Origin: Nitrospirota bacterium
GTDB taxonomy: Bacteria; Nitrospirota_A; Leptospirillia; Leptospirillales; Leptospirillaceae
Assembly (NCBI GenBank): GCA_023480765.1
Contig: JAMCWZ010000068.1
Location: 1 to 42,417, forward strand
DNA length: 42,417 nucleotides
Reading direction: 5' to 3'
Shown here: piece after piece, positions 1-8,643 of the stretch
Layout of the letters: every line of letters begins with the position of its first letter
How positions within the stretch are numbered: position 1 is the first letter of the stretch
Made by a program: the position numbers and the translations under genes
Notes under the pieces: generated by a model
The model's database searches: none
The model's input: the letters and a program-made list of their open reading frames with translations, nothing else
Told to the model about the DNA's origin: nothing

Positions 1-60
1 TTTTCTGTCGACAAAAGATCTGCCCCATTTCGCAACATCTTCACTCCAGGGTTAAGAATC

Positions 61-537
61 ATGATGGAATCTTCGCAATCTCGTATCGTCATCGGCTCCG
101 ACCACGCCGGTTATCCCCTGAAAGAAGCCTTACGGAAACGTCTGGAGAAAGACGGCTACCCCCTTCTGGATGTCGGGACGTTCTCCGAAGAATCTGTCGA
201 CTATCCCGATTATGCCGAAAAAGTCGCCCGGGCTCTGCATGCCGGAGAGGGAGATATTGGCATTCTCCTCTGCGGAACCGGCATCGGCGTATCCATTGCC
301 GCCAATAAAATCAAAGGCATCCGGGCGGCTCTCATTTACAACGATGAGACAGCCAGTCTTGCACACCGGCATAACAATGCCAATGTTATTTGTTTCGGCG
401 GACGGGAAGTCTCCGAAGATCAGGCCCACACCTGGACCCGACTCTTCCTCTCCGCATCCTTCGAAGGCGGAAGGCACCAACGAAGAATTGACGAGATTTC
501 TGCACTTGAATCGCCCGGAAACATCGGGCACTCCTAA
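61..537 (+). CDS. rpiB: Ribose-5-phosphate isomerase B
   Basis: Interconverts ribose 5-phosphate and ribulose 5-phosphate in the non-oxidative pentose phosphate pathway, in the cytoplasm. The 158-residue protein has the RpiB/LacAB layout: SDHAG near residues 13-17, the VDYPDYA segment near 47-53, GILLCGTGIG around 67-76 with the probable catalytic Cys71, and HNNANVICFGGR near 104-115. Length is slightly above the usual 145-150 residues. The reading frame is open back to the window edge, but the family start matches the ATG ATG pair at 61-66, with a modest AGGG site nine bases upstream. It is followed after 27 bases by glyA, so the two are probably co-transcribed; rpe of the same pathway lies at 34074-34769. 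Confidence 0.95.
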   Translation: MMESSQSRIVIGSDHAGYPLKEALRKRLEKDGYPLLDVGTFSEESVDYPDYAEKVARALHAGEGDIGILLCGTGIGVSIAANKIKGIRAALIYNDETASLAHRHNNANVICFGGREVSEDQAHTWTRLFLSASFEGGRHQRRIDEISALESPGNIGHS

Positions 538-564
538 CAGTCTTTCCGAAAGGATCAAAAGCCA

Positions 565-1809
565 ATGTCCTGGCTCATACAATCGGACCCTGAAGTCCAT
601 GGAGCAATTTCCGAAGAAATCCGGCGGGAACAGGAAAAACTCATTCTGATCGCCTCGGAAAATTATGTGAGCCGACCCATTCTGGAAGCCGTCGGATCCG
701 TGATGACAAACAAATACGCTGAGGGCTATCCGGGACGCCGTTATTACGCCGGATGCGAAGCTGTCGACCAGGTGGAAACCCTCGCAATCGAACGAGCCAA
801 GAGTCTCTTCGGCGCAGAACATGCAAATGTTCAGCCTCACTCCGGATCCCAGGCAAACATGGCAGTTTATCTCGCTTCAATCAATCCCGGAGATACCATT
901 CTGGGAATGAACCTGGCGCACGGTGGACACCTCACTCACGGGAGTCCGGTCTCTTTTTCCGGACATTACTACAAAGCGGTGTTTTATGGCGTTCGCAAAG
1001 AGACCGGTCTGATCGACTACGATCAGGTCGAAAGTCTTGCCCGACAGCACAAACCCAAGATCATCATTGCAGGGGCCAGTGCCTACCCAAGGATCATTGA
1101 CTTTTCGTTTTTCCGAAAAGTTGCCGATGAGGTTGGCGCCCATCTTCTTGTGGACATGGCGCATTTTGCGGGTCTCGTGGCAGCCGGAATGCACCCTTCC
1201 CCCTTTCCCTACGCCGACTTCGTCACGACCTCCACACACAAGACACTCCGCGGACCACGCGGGGGAATGGCCTTTTGCAAGGAACAGTGGGCAAAACCCC
1301 TTGATAAGGGGGTCTTTCCCATGATGCAGGGAGGTCCTCTCATGCATGTCGTGGCCGGAAAAGCCGTTATGCTGAAAGAAGCCTCCATGCCCTCCTTCAA
1401 GAATTATATTGCTCGGGTTCTGGAAAATGCCCGCATTCTCTCGGAGACACTTGCCGCCCACGGGTATGATATCCTTACGGGAGGAACAGACAATCACCTC
1501 ATGCTGATCGATCTTCGCTCCAAAGGACTGACAGGAAAAGAGGGAGAAAAACTCCTCTCGGACACGGGAATCTACTGCAATAAAAATGCTGTGCCCTTCG
1601 ATGACAAACCCCCCACTGTTACCAGCGGGATTCGGCTGGGAACCCCTGCCATCACGACAAGAGGGTTCAATGCGGATGAAATTCGTGAAGTCGGGGAGAT
1701 CATCCATCGCGTTCTGTCAGGCCAAGGCAAGGAGATTGTGATGAAAGAAGCACGGGAAGCCGTGAAACGCCTCCTCGACAAACATCCTATCTATACGGAT
1801 CTGGCCTGA
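565..1809 (+). CDS. glyA: Serine hydroxymethyltransferase
   Basis: PLP enzyme that converts serine and tetrahydrofolate to glycine and 5,10-methylene-THF, the main one-carbon source of the cell. At 414 residues it is full length. The PLP-binding lysine is Lys226 in the [14 protein letters not shown] motif; the N-terminal ELIASEN-like stretch (LILIASENY, 26-34), [13 protein letters not shown] (51-63) and the VDMAHFAG segment (196-203) are all present. It sits between rpiB and nrdR on the same strand, and nrdR begins 24 bases downstream. The rpiB-glyA-nrdR order suggests one operon supplying ribose and one-carbon units for nucleotide synthesis. No anomaly seen. Confidence 0.97.
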   Translation: MSWLIQSDPEVHGAISEEIRREQEKLILIASENYVSRPILEAVGSVMTNKYAEGYPGRRYYAGCEAVDQVETLAIERAKSLFGAEHANVQPHSGSQANMAVYLASINPGDTILGMNLAHGGHLTHGSPVSFSGHYYKAVFYGVRKETGLIDYDQVESLARQHKPKIIIAGASAYPRIIDFSFFRKVADEVGAHLLVDMAHFAGLVAAGMHPSPFPYADFVTTSTHKTLRGPRGGMAFCKEQWAKPLDKGVFPMMQGGPLMHVVAGKAVMLKEASMPSFKNYIARVLENARILSETLAAHGYDILTGGTDNHLMLIDLRSKGLTGKEGEKLLSDTGIYCNKNAVPFDDKPPTVTSGIRLGTPAITTRGFNADEIREVGEIIHRVLSGQGKEIVMKEAREAVKRLLDKHPIYTDLA

Positions 1810-1833
1810 TTCCGACTCGGAAAAGGTGGGCGC

Positions 1834-2301
1834 TTGAAATGTCCCTATTGCAATTCTCCAGACTCCAAAGTCACCGATTCCCGCTTAACGGGTGACGGGT
1901 TTGGCATTCGCAGGCGCCGCTTTTGTGAAAAGTGCGGGCGTCGGTTCACGACTTATGAGTGGGTCCAGGAAACTCTTCCCGCTGTCAAGAAGAAAGATGG
2001 AAGGCGTGAACCGTTTGATCGCCAGAAGTTGCTCAGAGGTCTGATTCTGGCCTGTCAGAAAAGACCGGTTGCGCGCGGGCAACTGGAGGCGGTCGCTCTC
2101 AATATTGAACGTTCATTTCTCGACCGTGGGGAATCGGAAATCGATGGTCGTGAAATTGGCGAAAAAGTGATGGAATCCCTTGAAAAACTGGACAGAGTCG
2201 CTTATGTTCGTTTTGCGTCTGTCTACAGAAACTTCCAGGATCCTCATCAATTCATTGAGGAACTGAAAAGACTCATCGAATCCGATCCCTCCCCCTCATG
2301 A
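1834..2301 (+). CDS. nrdR: Transcriptional repressor NrdR
   Basis: Represses ribonucleotide reductase genes in response to ATP/dATP. The 155-residue protein begins with the family's zinc ribbon: Cys3, Cys6, Cys31 and Cys34, followed by the basic GRRFTTYEW segment. An ATP-cone domain occupies roughly residues 46-136 (KKDGRREPFDRQKLLRG onward). The start is TTG at 1834; it gives the canonical MKCPYC opening and has AAGGTGG seven bases upstream, while no ATG fits. The TGA stop overlaps the priA ATG in an ATGA junction, so translation is likely coupled. No ribonucleotide reductase gene lies in the window. Confidence 0.95.
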   Translation: MKCPYCNSPDSKVTDSRLTGDGFGIRRRRFCEKCGRRFTTYEWVQETLPAVKKKDGRREPFDRQKLLRGLILACQKRPVARGQLEAVALNIERSFLDRGESEIDGREIGEKVMESLEKLDRVAYVRFASVYRNFQDPHQFIEELKRLIESDPSPS

Positions 2302-4283
2302 AGTCTGTAACCATTGTTCCAATGACAGGCCTTCCGGAGCCTTTTCTGACGTACTCCTGGACAGAAACAGACCGGACTCCGATTCCAGGAACGCGTGTCC
2401 GGATCCCTCTCGGAAAAAGAGAGATCGTTGGATTCATCTGGAACGCCACCCCGCCATCTCCCCAAAAAAAATTGACCCTCAAACCAGTTCTCGAGATCCT
2501 GGACTCGTATCCGGTTCTTCCTCCCTGTCTCCATCCGATTTATGAGTTCTCCTCCTGGTTTTACCGATTGCCGCTCGGACTCCTTCTCCGAAATACCCTG
2601 CCCCAGCCGCTCGCCAAACCCTTGCCTCTGTCCTCCAAAATCCAACAAGCAGCCCCTTCTCCTCCCAGCCGTGCAACCTCCGACCTCCCACCCATGACCG
2701 ATGACCAGAAACAAGTCTTTCTGGAATGGGAAGCCAAACAGGCGGACCAATTTTCAATTACCGTTTTGAGAGGCGTTACAGGTTCGGGAAAAACCCGTCT
2801 ATATCAGGAGATGGCCAAACACACTTTTTCCCGGGATCGTCAGGTCCTCCTCCTGACACCAGAAATAGGGCTTGTTCCGCAGCTCGAAGAGGCGTTCTCC
2901 GGACTCGTCCCCCGGATTGGAGTCATCCACAGTCAAATTACTCCCATGAAAAGACTTTCCTCATGGATGTCGATTCTCAGGGGAGAGATGTCTCTTGTCG
3001 TCGGTCCCAGATCCGCCTTTTTCTCTCCACTGACACATCTGGGACTGATTATCGTGGACGAAGAGCATGATTCTGCCTATCAAGCGTGGGAAGGACTCTC
3101 CTTTAATGTCCGCAACCTTGCCCTGAAATATGCACAGCTTCGTCAAATCCCTGTCGTTCTGGGTTCTGCTACACCGCTTGCGGAATCTCTCTATTACGCA
3201 GGGTCCCACCGTTACACCCTCCTGAGCCTTCCCCGAAGAATTCACGGTTCTTCCCTTCCTGAAATCACACTCACTGCGCCTTCCCGAAAAGAGAAGATCT
3301 TTCCCTCTTCCCTTCTCGGTGAGATCGATCAAACCCTGAAAGACGGGGAACAGACAGTTATCTTGCTGAACAGACGTGGTTATGCCCCTCTTCTGCAATG
3401 CCTCACATGCAAGAATGTGCTCATGTGCAAGAAGTGCTCTGTCCGCCTCGTCCTCCACAAGAAACCCACCCGTCAACTCGTCTGTCATCTTTGCGCATCT
3501 CGGTTCAATCCCCCCGATCATTGTTCTGAATGTGGCGGAACTTTCCTTTCGGAAGATGGGCTGGCAACACAAAAAGCCGAAGATTTGCTCTCTTTTCATT
3601 TTCCAAACGCCCGTGTGATCCGGCTGGACCAGGACACCCGCTCCAGAGAGCACTCATCAAGGACACCTTTTTCCGAAACGGAGGCCGATATCCTGATCGG
3701 AACCCAAATGATCGCGAAAGGGCATGACTTTCGTCGCGTGACCCTGGGCATTGTCCTTGAAATGGATCAGGCTCTCTCGTTGCCAGATTACCGGAGCGAG
3801 GAAAGAGTTTTTCAGCTCGTTCTACAACTGGCTGGACGTGTCGGAAGACATAGACCCGGTGGACGGGTTCATCTTGTGACCGCGAAACCGGATCTTCCCC
3901 TTTACCAGTATTTGAAAAATTATGACCAGGACGGATTTATCCAGCATGTCCTGAGGGAGAGAAAAGCATTTGGTTACCCTCCCTTCGGCAGGATTGCTCT
4001 TCTGACTCTGTCTTCGAAAGACGAAAAGACTCTTTTGGAGATTGTGTCATCCCTTGATCGACTCTGGAGAGCCGGGCATGACACGGAAGGAGTGTCCCTC
4101 CTGGGACCTGTACCAGCACCTGTTTACAAGGCAAAACTTTATTACCGCTACCAATATCTCATCAAAAGCTCTTCTATCGAAAAGATCCATTCTGCCATCG
4201 ATTTTTTCCAGAAACAGCTTGCCCCGGTCAGAGGGGCTCATGTGGGATGGGCAGTGGATCCTCCGGATCTTCTCTCTTTTTGA
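2298..4283 (+). CDS. priA: Primosomal helicase PriA
   Basis: Superfamily 2 DNA helicase that recognises stalled or recombined forks and restarts replication. The 661-residue protein, shorter than the E. coli enzyme (about 730), has an N-terminal 3'-DNA-binding region (1-110), Walker A GVTGSGKT at 159-166, the DEEH box at 254-257, GSATP near 289-293, and the zinc-binding insert with eight cysteines (368, 371, 377, 380, 396, 399, 409, 412). Motif VI reads QLAGRVGR. It starts at the ATGA overlap with nrdR. Its 3' end overlaps the convergent M50 protease gene by 56 bases, which is unusual for a large essential-type gene. Confidence 0.96.
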   Translation: MKSVTIVPMTGLPEPFLTYSWTETDRTPIPGTRVRIPLGKREIVGFIWNATPPSPQKKLTLKPVLEILDSYPVLPPCLHPIYEFSSWFYRLPLGLLLRNTLPQPLAKPLPLSSKIQQAAPSPPSRATSDLPPMTDDQKQVFLEWEAKQADQFSITVLRGVTGSGKTRLYQEMAKHTFSRDRQVLLLTPEIGLVPQLEEAFSGLVPRIGVIHSQITPMKRLSSWMSILRGEMSLVVGPRSAFFSPLTHLGLIIVDEEHDSAYQAWEGLSFNVRNLALKYAQLRQIPVVLGSATPLAESLYYAGSHRYTLLSLPRRIHGSSLPEITLTAPSRKEKIFPSSLLGEIDQTLKDGEQTVILLNRRGYAPLLQCLTCKNVLMCKKCSVRLVLHKKPTRQLVCHLCASRFNPPDHCSECGGTFLSEDGLATQKAEDLLSFHFPNARVIRLDQDTRSREHSSRTPFSETEADILIGTQMIAKGHDFRRVTLGIVLEMDQALSLPDYRSEERVFQLVLQLAGRVGRHRPGGRVHLVTAKPDLPLYQYLKNYDQDGFIQHVLRERKAFGYPPFGRIALLTLSSKDEKTLLEIVSSLDRLWRAGHDTEGVSLLGPVPAPVYKAKLYYRYQYLIKSSSIEKIHSAIDFFQKQLAPVRGAHVGWAVDPPDLLSF

Positions 4284-5436
4284 CTTCAGGCTGTTTTTCC
4301 AATGGAACCTCCATTTCCATTGTCATCCGGAAGCGCTCCAGGAGTTTTTCCGGGTGAAATACTCCCAGAAACTTGCGATCGTCGATGACGTACAATGGGC
4401 GGATGTCTTTTCTGATCGCATCGTAAACTTGTTTCCACCCTTCCGGCCCCAAATCCAGTCTTCTCCCCGGGTAGAAATCCAAATCGAGAGACCCGACAGT
4501 GCGGTCCTCCCAGAGAATGACAGGAACTTTTTTGAACTCTCTCCATTCAATGAAGCCCAGGTAAGTCCCATCTTCTTCACAGACCGGCAAAGTCTTCTCT
4601 CCGGACGGGAAAAATCCCTTTCTGAAAGCCTGATCGATCGACTGATTCGAGAGAAGAGGACTATTTGTCTGATCTACATATTCCCGAAGATCTGTCTGAA
4701 GGAGGTAGTGGACCAGACCCATTCTTCCTTTCCAGAGAAGGGTGGCACGGGCAAGGTGTACCCCCCAAAAGAGAAGGCCAAATCCTGAAAGCAAGAGCCC
4801 CCTGGAGGCCAGAATCAGTCCGAACAGAATAATGGCCCAGGACAGAAAGAGACCGGCCTGAAATGGCCACGCCAAAGTTGCATCGGGACGTTTTCGGATG
4901 CGCTCCCGGAGGATGAGAGCACCCATGTCCATTGGAATAAACGGAATCAGATTCACGAGAGCCAGGAAGAAATTGGCTTGCATCCCGAAGAAAAGAAACG
5001 GGGCGAACCCTCCAAAGACGCCTTCCGGATGATTCGAAAGATGACTGTATCCAAAATGAAAAACAATTCCTGCAAGAAGGTTTGCGAGAGGACCTCCCAT
5101 CCGATGGACCATTTCGCTGGAAGTCACCGGAAGATAGCTTTCCGCCTCTCTTGGAACACCTCCCCATATTGTCAGCTGATGACCATCGTAGAATTGGCCA
5201 AACAGGGAAGCCGTCAGCTTGTGCCCTCCTTCATGAAGAAGAACACTGAAAAAATAAATCACGATGACAACAATCCCGATCAGTCCATCAAAAAAGACTC
5301 CCTGTCCGGGATACTGGGTTGGAGCAAGCTCAAATGCCCCTGACCAGAAAAGAAAAAGGGAAAGGAACACCCATGAACTATCAATCTGGAATCCAGAAAC
5401 ATTCCTTTTCGACTTGGGTCTCATGATATTTTTCAT
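4228..5436 (-). CDS. M50-family membrane metalloprotease with CBS-like tail
   Basis: Predicted intramembrane zinc protease (site-2 protease/SpoIVFB type) in the inner membrane. The HExxH motif is HEGGH in LLHEGGHKLTA, about residues 66-76. The second zinc motif reads NLIPFIPMDMGALI instead of the usual N-x-x-P-x-x-x-L-D-G-G, keeping the Asp. Several hydrophobic segments fill the first 220 residues. The C-terminal part has two CBS-like stretches (DGTYLGFIEWREF and LYVIDDRKFLGVF) that could sense a nucleotide. The start ATG forms an ATGA overlap with the stop of the flavoprotein gene upstream; a second ATG at 5424 is possible. Substrate unknown. Confidence 0.8.
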   Translation of the reverse strand: MKNIMRPKSKRNVSGFQIDSSWVFLSLFLFWSGAFELAPTQYPGQGVFFDGLIGIVVIVIYFFSVLLHEGGHKLTASLFGQFYDGHQLTIWGGVPREAESYLPVTSSEMVHRMGGPLANLLAGIVFHFGYSHLSNHPEGVFGGFAPFLFFGMQANFFLALVNLIPFIPMDMGALILRERIRKRPDATLAWPFQAGLFLSWAIILFGLILASRGLLLSGFGLLFWGVHLARATLLWKGRMGLVHYLLQTDLREYVDQTNSPLLSNQSIDQAFRKGFFPSGEKTLPVCEEDGTYLGFIEWREFKKVPVILWEDRTVGSLDLDFYPGRRLDLGPEGWKQVYDAIRKDIRPLYVIDDRKFLGVFHPEKLLERFRMTMEMEVPLEKQPEVKKREDPEDPLPIPHEPL

Positions 5437-6683
5437 GAGAGGAGCCTGTTCTGACGAAATTTCAGCACTGCTTTTCGAAAAGGCAACTTAAAGAGATTTT
5501 TCCCGATAATACGGGTAAAGGAGCGATAATCATTTTTCCCTGTCATCACAGAAGCATAAAGGGACAGGACCTGGGGATATCTTTGAGCAAGCCGAAAATA
5601 AATACCTGGAAAGCGATAAACAACCGAGGCCAGCTTGTGCGCATAAGAAAATTCTCTAAAGATCGAATGGGCCCATTGAGCATATGACCGGCTTGCCTTT
5701 TCAGGGGATGTACGGTGAAGAATTAGGTCTGATACGGCACGAGCACCACTCAGCAGCGCATAATAGATTCCTTCTCCCAGAAAGGGGTCTACCATTGCAC
5801 CGGCATCACCAATCAGGAAAAGACCCGGAATTTTTCCGTGTGCGTCGAAACGGGAATAATCAGGAATCAGCCATGCGGAAGAAGAACCCCGAGCGTCCTG
5901 GAAAATTTCTCTTTCCGGGAAGGTTTCCAGAAATAGTCGCAATGTTTCCAATGGTCGCTTGAGAGGTTTTACAAAACCGACAACCCCGACATTCTTTTTT
6001 CCGCCCGATTTCGAAAATGACCATCCGTATCCCCCGGATACGGATGAAAGATCGATCAGAACATCGGATAAGCGTTGCGATGTCTGAGTTGATATTTCCA
6101 CTTCGGCTGCCGGGTACATGTGATGAGAGCTGTTTTTCAGGGGGATTGCTCCATCGGAGTCATCTCTTTTGGATTTTGCAAGAAACCGAAGAACGGAACT
6201 TGTCACCCCGTCCGCCCCAATCAGGAAACGGGACTCATAAATCGGACCAGAATCGCACTGCAGTCTGAATATTTCCTCTCTCTTCGCAAGGGAACGAATG
6301 GTTTCTCCCTGTCTGATTTCTCCTCCTGCCAACCTGGCTCGGTCAAGCAGAAACCAATCGAGATCGGACCGGTCAAACTGGTATGCAATCGGATATCCCA
6401 TGTCCCACAGCACAGGGGAGTGGTCACCGAAAACGAGATGTACGCCTGTCGATACCGTATGCGGGATCTCGTCCCAACCTTTTGGCAAAAAAGCGATCGC
6501 CCGGGAAGATACTCCTCCACCACAGATTTTTGGTCTTGGAAAAACGGCACGGTCCAGTCCTACGACCCGGAGTCCAGCTTCAGACAAGAGTCTGATTGCT
6601 GTCGCCCCTGCCGGACCAAGCCCAACAACAATTGCGTCAACTTTTATAATCTCGTGATGACAAGAACGCGGGATAAAGGACAT
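5433..6683 (-). CDS. Geranylgeranyl-reductase-family FAD oxidoreductase
   Basis: Predicted flavoprotein of the geranylgeranyl reductase family, which saturates isoprenoid side chains; the actual substrate here is unknown (quinone, lipid or other polyprenyl group are possible). Seen: an N-terminal Rossmann motif VVGLGPAGA, the family segment PRPKICGGGVS shortly after, and the second FAD motif GLFLIGDAGAMVDPFLGEGI about two-thirds along. I chose ATG at 6683, giving 416 residues, because GGAAAGG lies just upstream; a TTG at 6704 would add seven residues. It follows ccdA by 34 bases and its stop overlaps the M50 gene, so it appears to belong to the cytochrome c maturation operon. No chlorophyll genes are nearby. 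Confidence 0.82.
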   Translation of the reverse strand: MSFIPRSCHHEIIKVDAIVVGLGPAGATAIRLLSEAGLRVVGLDRAVFPRPKICGGGVSSRAIAFLPKGWDEIPHTVSTGVHLVFGDHSPVLWDMGYPIAYQFDRSDLDWFLLDRARLAGGEIRQGETIRSLAKREEIFRLQCDSGPIYESRFLIGADGVTSSVLRFLAKSKRDDSDGAIPLKNSSHHMYPAAEVEISTQTSQRLSDVLIDLSSVSGGYGWSFSKSGGKKNVGVVGFVKPLKRPLETLRLFLETFPEREIFQDARGSSSAWLIPDYSRFDAHGKIPGLFLIGDAGAMVDPFLGEGIYYALLSGARAVSDLILHRTSPEKASRSYAQWAHSIFREFSYAHKLASVVYRFPGIYFRLAQRYPQVLSLYASVMTGKNDYRSFTRIIGKNLFKLPFRKAVLKFRQNRLLS

Positions 6684-6717
6684 TCCGACCTTTCCGGGAT
6701 CCAACGTTGTCGCGAAT

Positions 6718-7467
6718 CTACAAGGTGGAGGTCCATCCGATATGATGCTGGGTCAAGAAAGCTGAGAGGATCGAAAAAGCATTGCTAAAAATCAGGACCC
6801 CCATCACAATCAGAAAAACCCCGGAAGATTTTGTAATCAGGGGGATCCATCTGGAAATTTGTCGAAAACTTCCGAGAAAAGAATTGAACATGATTGCAGA
6901 AAGCAGAAAGGGGACCGCAAGTCCTAACGAATAGGCAGTCAGAAGTTCAATTCCACGAACGACTTTCCCCTCTGTCCCTGCATAAAAGAGAATAGTGCCC
7001 AATATAGGACCAACGCACGGAGTCCATCCGGCAGCAAACCCTACTCCGATCAGAAAAGTCCCGATCACGGTTGATTTACGTTTTCCGACTGGAAGCTTGA
7101 AGTCCTGATTCAAAAATGGGATACGTATCCATCCGGCGATAAAAAGACCGAAGAACACAATCAGAATTCCCCCCACCTTCCGAATCACTTCCTGATACGT
7201 CAACAGGACCTGACCGACAAAAGAGGCGGACGCTCCGAACCCGATAAACAGGGCGGAAAATCCTGCTATAAAGATCAGCGAATGCCAGAGAGTCGTGCGT
7301 GTCACTTCCTGTCTGGTAAGGCTGGTATTTTTCCCGGTCAAATCATCGAACGATAATCCCGTTACAAAGGAGATGTAGGAAGGCACAATCGGCAGGACAC
7401 AAGGAGAAACAAAGGAAACGAGTCCTGCAAGAAAAGACAGCGGCAACGTAACGGAGGAATGATCCAT
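6718..7467 (-). CDS. ccdA: Cytochrome c biogenesis thiol transporter CcdA
   Basis: Inner-membrane protein of the DsbD/CcdA family that passes electrons from cytoplasmic thioredoxin to periplasmic thioredoxin-like proteins. The 249-residue protein has the expected six hydrophobic segments and the two redox cysteines in symmetrical motifs: Cys23 in FVSPCVLPIVPSY and Cys151 in GWTPCVGPIL. It lies directly after a TlpA-like gene and in the same run as resB and ccsA, which is the classic System II set. Start ATG at 7467 fits the family N-terminus. Confidence 0.93.
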   Translation of the reverse strand: MDHSSVTLPLSFLAGLVSFVSPCVLPIVPSYISFVTGLSFDDLTGKNTSLTRQEVTRTTLWHSLIFIAGFSALFIGFGASASFVGQVLLTYQEVIRKVGGILIVFFGLFIAGWIRIPFLNQDFKLPVGKRKSTVIGTFLIGVGFAAGWTPCVGPILGTILFYAGTEGKVVRGIELLTAYSLGLAVPFLLSAIMFNSFLGSFRQISRWIPLITKSSGVFLIVMGVLIFSNAFSILSAFLTQHHIGWTSTL

Positions 7468-7511
7468 GATTTATCAGACTCGCAGGTATCGGAAAAAAGA
7501 GAGGCTTTTTT

Positions 7512-8027
7512 TCATGATTGTCCTTTCAAGGGACCAGCAAGAAACTTGCTCTGGAAAGCAGGGTCTGTCCAGTTAACAGCCCCTTCGATGGTCCAGAAAA
7601 TCCTCCCTTGAGGATCGATCAGAACGGAATAGGGCAAGCCGTGAACTTTGTATGCATCCGCGACACGTCCAAGTCCGTCGATGAGGACAGGATAGTTCAT
7701 TTTGTGTTCCAGAATGAATTTCAGTAGTTTTTTTTTCCCGTCGAGACTTTCCGATATCCCCAGAATGACGACCCGAGAAGCTTCACGGCTCTCAAACTTT
7801 TCGAGGGAAGGGATTTCCTTCAGGCAAGGACCACACCAGGTTGCCCAGAAGTTTAACAAAACCCATTTTCCTTTGAATGTTGACAACTCTATGACATGAC
7901 CATAGACATCATGAAGACGGAATGGCTGGGAATTATCGGCAGCAGCAAGGCTTAGATAACCACCTGGGAAAGAAATGAGGCAAATGCTTGCCAAGACTGA
8001 AATCAGAAATAATTTTTTCCGCTTCAT
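7512..8027 (-). CDS. TlpA/ResA-like periplasmic thioredoxin (first copy)
   Basis: Predicted periplasmic thiol-disulfide oxidoreductase that keeps apocytochrome haem-binding cysteines reduced, fed by CcdA. The 171-residue protein has an N-terminal signal or anchor (KRKK then about 17 hydrophobic residues) and the active site WATWCGPC with Cys65 and Cys68, then a cis-proline region GLPYSVLIDPQG. The frame runs on upstream, but ATG at 8027 gives the signal sequence directly, lies seven bases after the stop of the neighbouring thioredoxin gene, and has AGAGAG ahead of it. A second paralogue is adjacent; the two may serve different partners. Confidence 0.88.
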   Translation of the reverse strand: MKRKKLFLISVLASICLISFPGGYLSLAAADNSQPFRLHDVYGHVIELSTFKGKWVLLNFWATWCGPCLKEIPSLEKFESREASRVVILGISESLDGKKKLLKFILEHKMNYPVLIDGLGRVADAYKVHGLPYSVLIDPQGRIFWTIEGAVNWTDPAFQSKFLAGPLKGQS

Positions 8028-8034
8028 CTCTCTA

Positions 8035-8637
8035 TCAATACCCGGAATCAGCTTCCTTGGCTTTGATTGCCAAATAATCTTTCGGCGTCTTTGGTCCTTT
8101 GTCCAAAAGAGAAAGAACCTCTTCCAGGTTTTGGCGGACGATCCAGTTCCTCGGTCCAATGACATGCTGGGCAACCACACCATTCTGATCAATGATAAAT
8201 GTTTCAGGCACCCCGGTAATTTTGTAGAGGTGATCAAGTTTGCTGAACGGATCGAGCGGGATGAGAAAGTGAATATTGTGAGATTTCAGAAATGGCGCTA
8301 CCTTGCTGGCGTAAAACATGTTGTTTTCATTCACCGCAATCAGGGCAAATTTGTCACCGACTTTTTGCTTCATGCCTTCATACATGATTTCCATCGAAGG
8401 CATTTCCTGTTTGCAGGGTTTACACCATGTCGCCCAGAAGTTCAGCATGACGACTTTTCCCCTGTAATCCGAAAGATGAACTGGAGAACCATCGACGGTT
8501 TTTAACGAAAAGTCCGGAGCCGTCATTCCGACTTTCACCGGGGCAAATCGATACGTCAAGATGAGATAGGAGAGGACTCCGAGGAAAAGAGCCCCTCCCG
8601 CCAGATAGGGCCAAAACTTGCGAACACCAGTCATCAT
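8035..8637 (-). CDS. ResA-like membrane-anchored thioredoxin (second copy)
   Basis: Predicted membrane-anchored periplasmic thioredoxin of System II cytochrome c maturation. The 200-residue protein has one N-terminal helix (about residues 10-28), a TlpA fold, and the active site WATWCKPC with Cys72 and Cys75, followed by the VPETFIIDQNG cis-proline loop. Residues 36-60 (VGMTAPDFSLKTVDG and the following DYRGKVV) match the AhpC/TSA/ResA entry strand. It lies six bases after ccsA and seven before the other thioredoxin gene. Its active-site dipeptide KP differs from the GP of its neighbour, so their redox potentials probably differ. Confidence 0.9.
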   Translation of the reverse strand: MMTGVRKFWPYLAGGALFLGVLSYLILTYRFAPVKVGMTAPDFSLKTVDGSPVHLSDYRGKVVMLNFWATWCKPCKQEMPSMEIMYEGMKQKVGDKFALIAVNENNMFYASKVAPFLKSHNIHFLIPLDPFSKLDHLYKITGVPETFIIDQNGVVAQHVIGPRNWIVRQNLEEVLSLLDKGPKTPKDYLAIKAKEADSGY

Positions 8638-8643
8638 TCTCCC

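Noticed and set aside
2..55. A 17-codon open frame ending TAA just before rpiB, possibly the end of an upstream gene
   Set aside because: Plausible by spacing, but too short and not recognisable; the window edge prevents any judgement.
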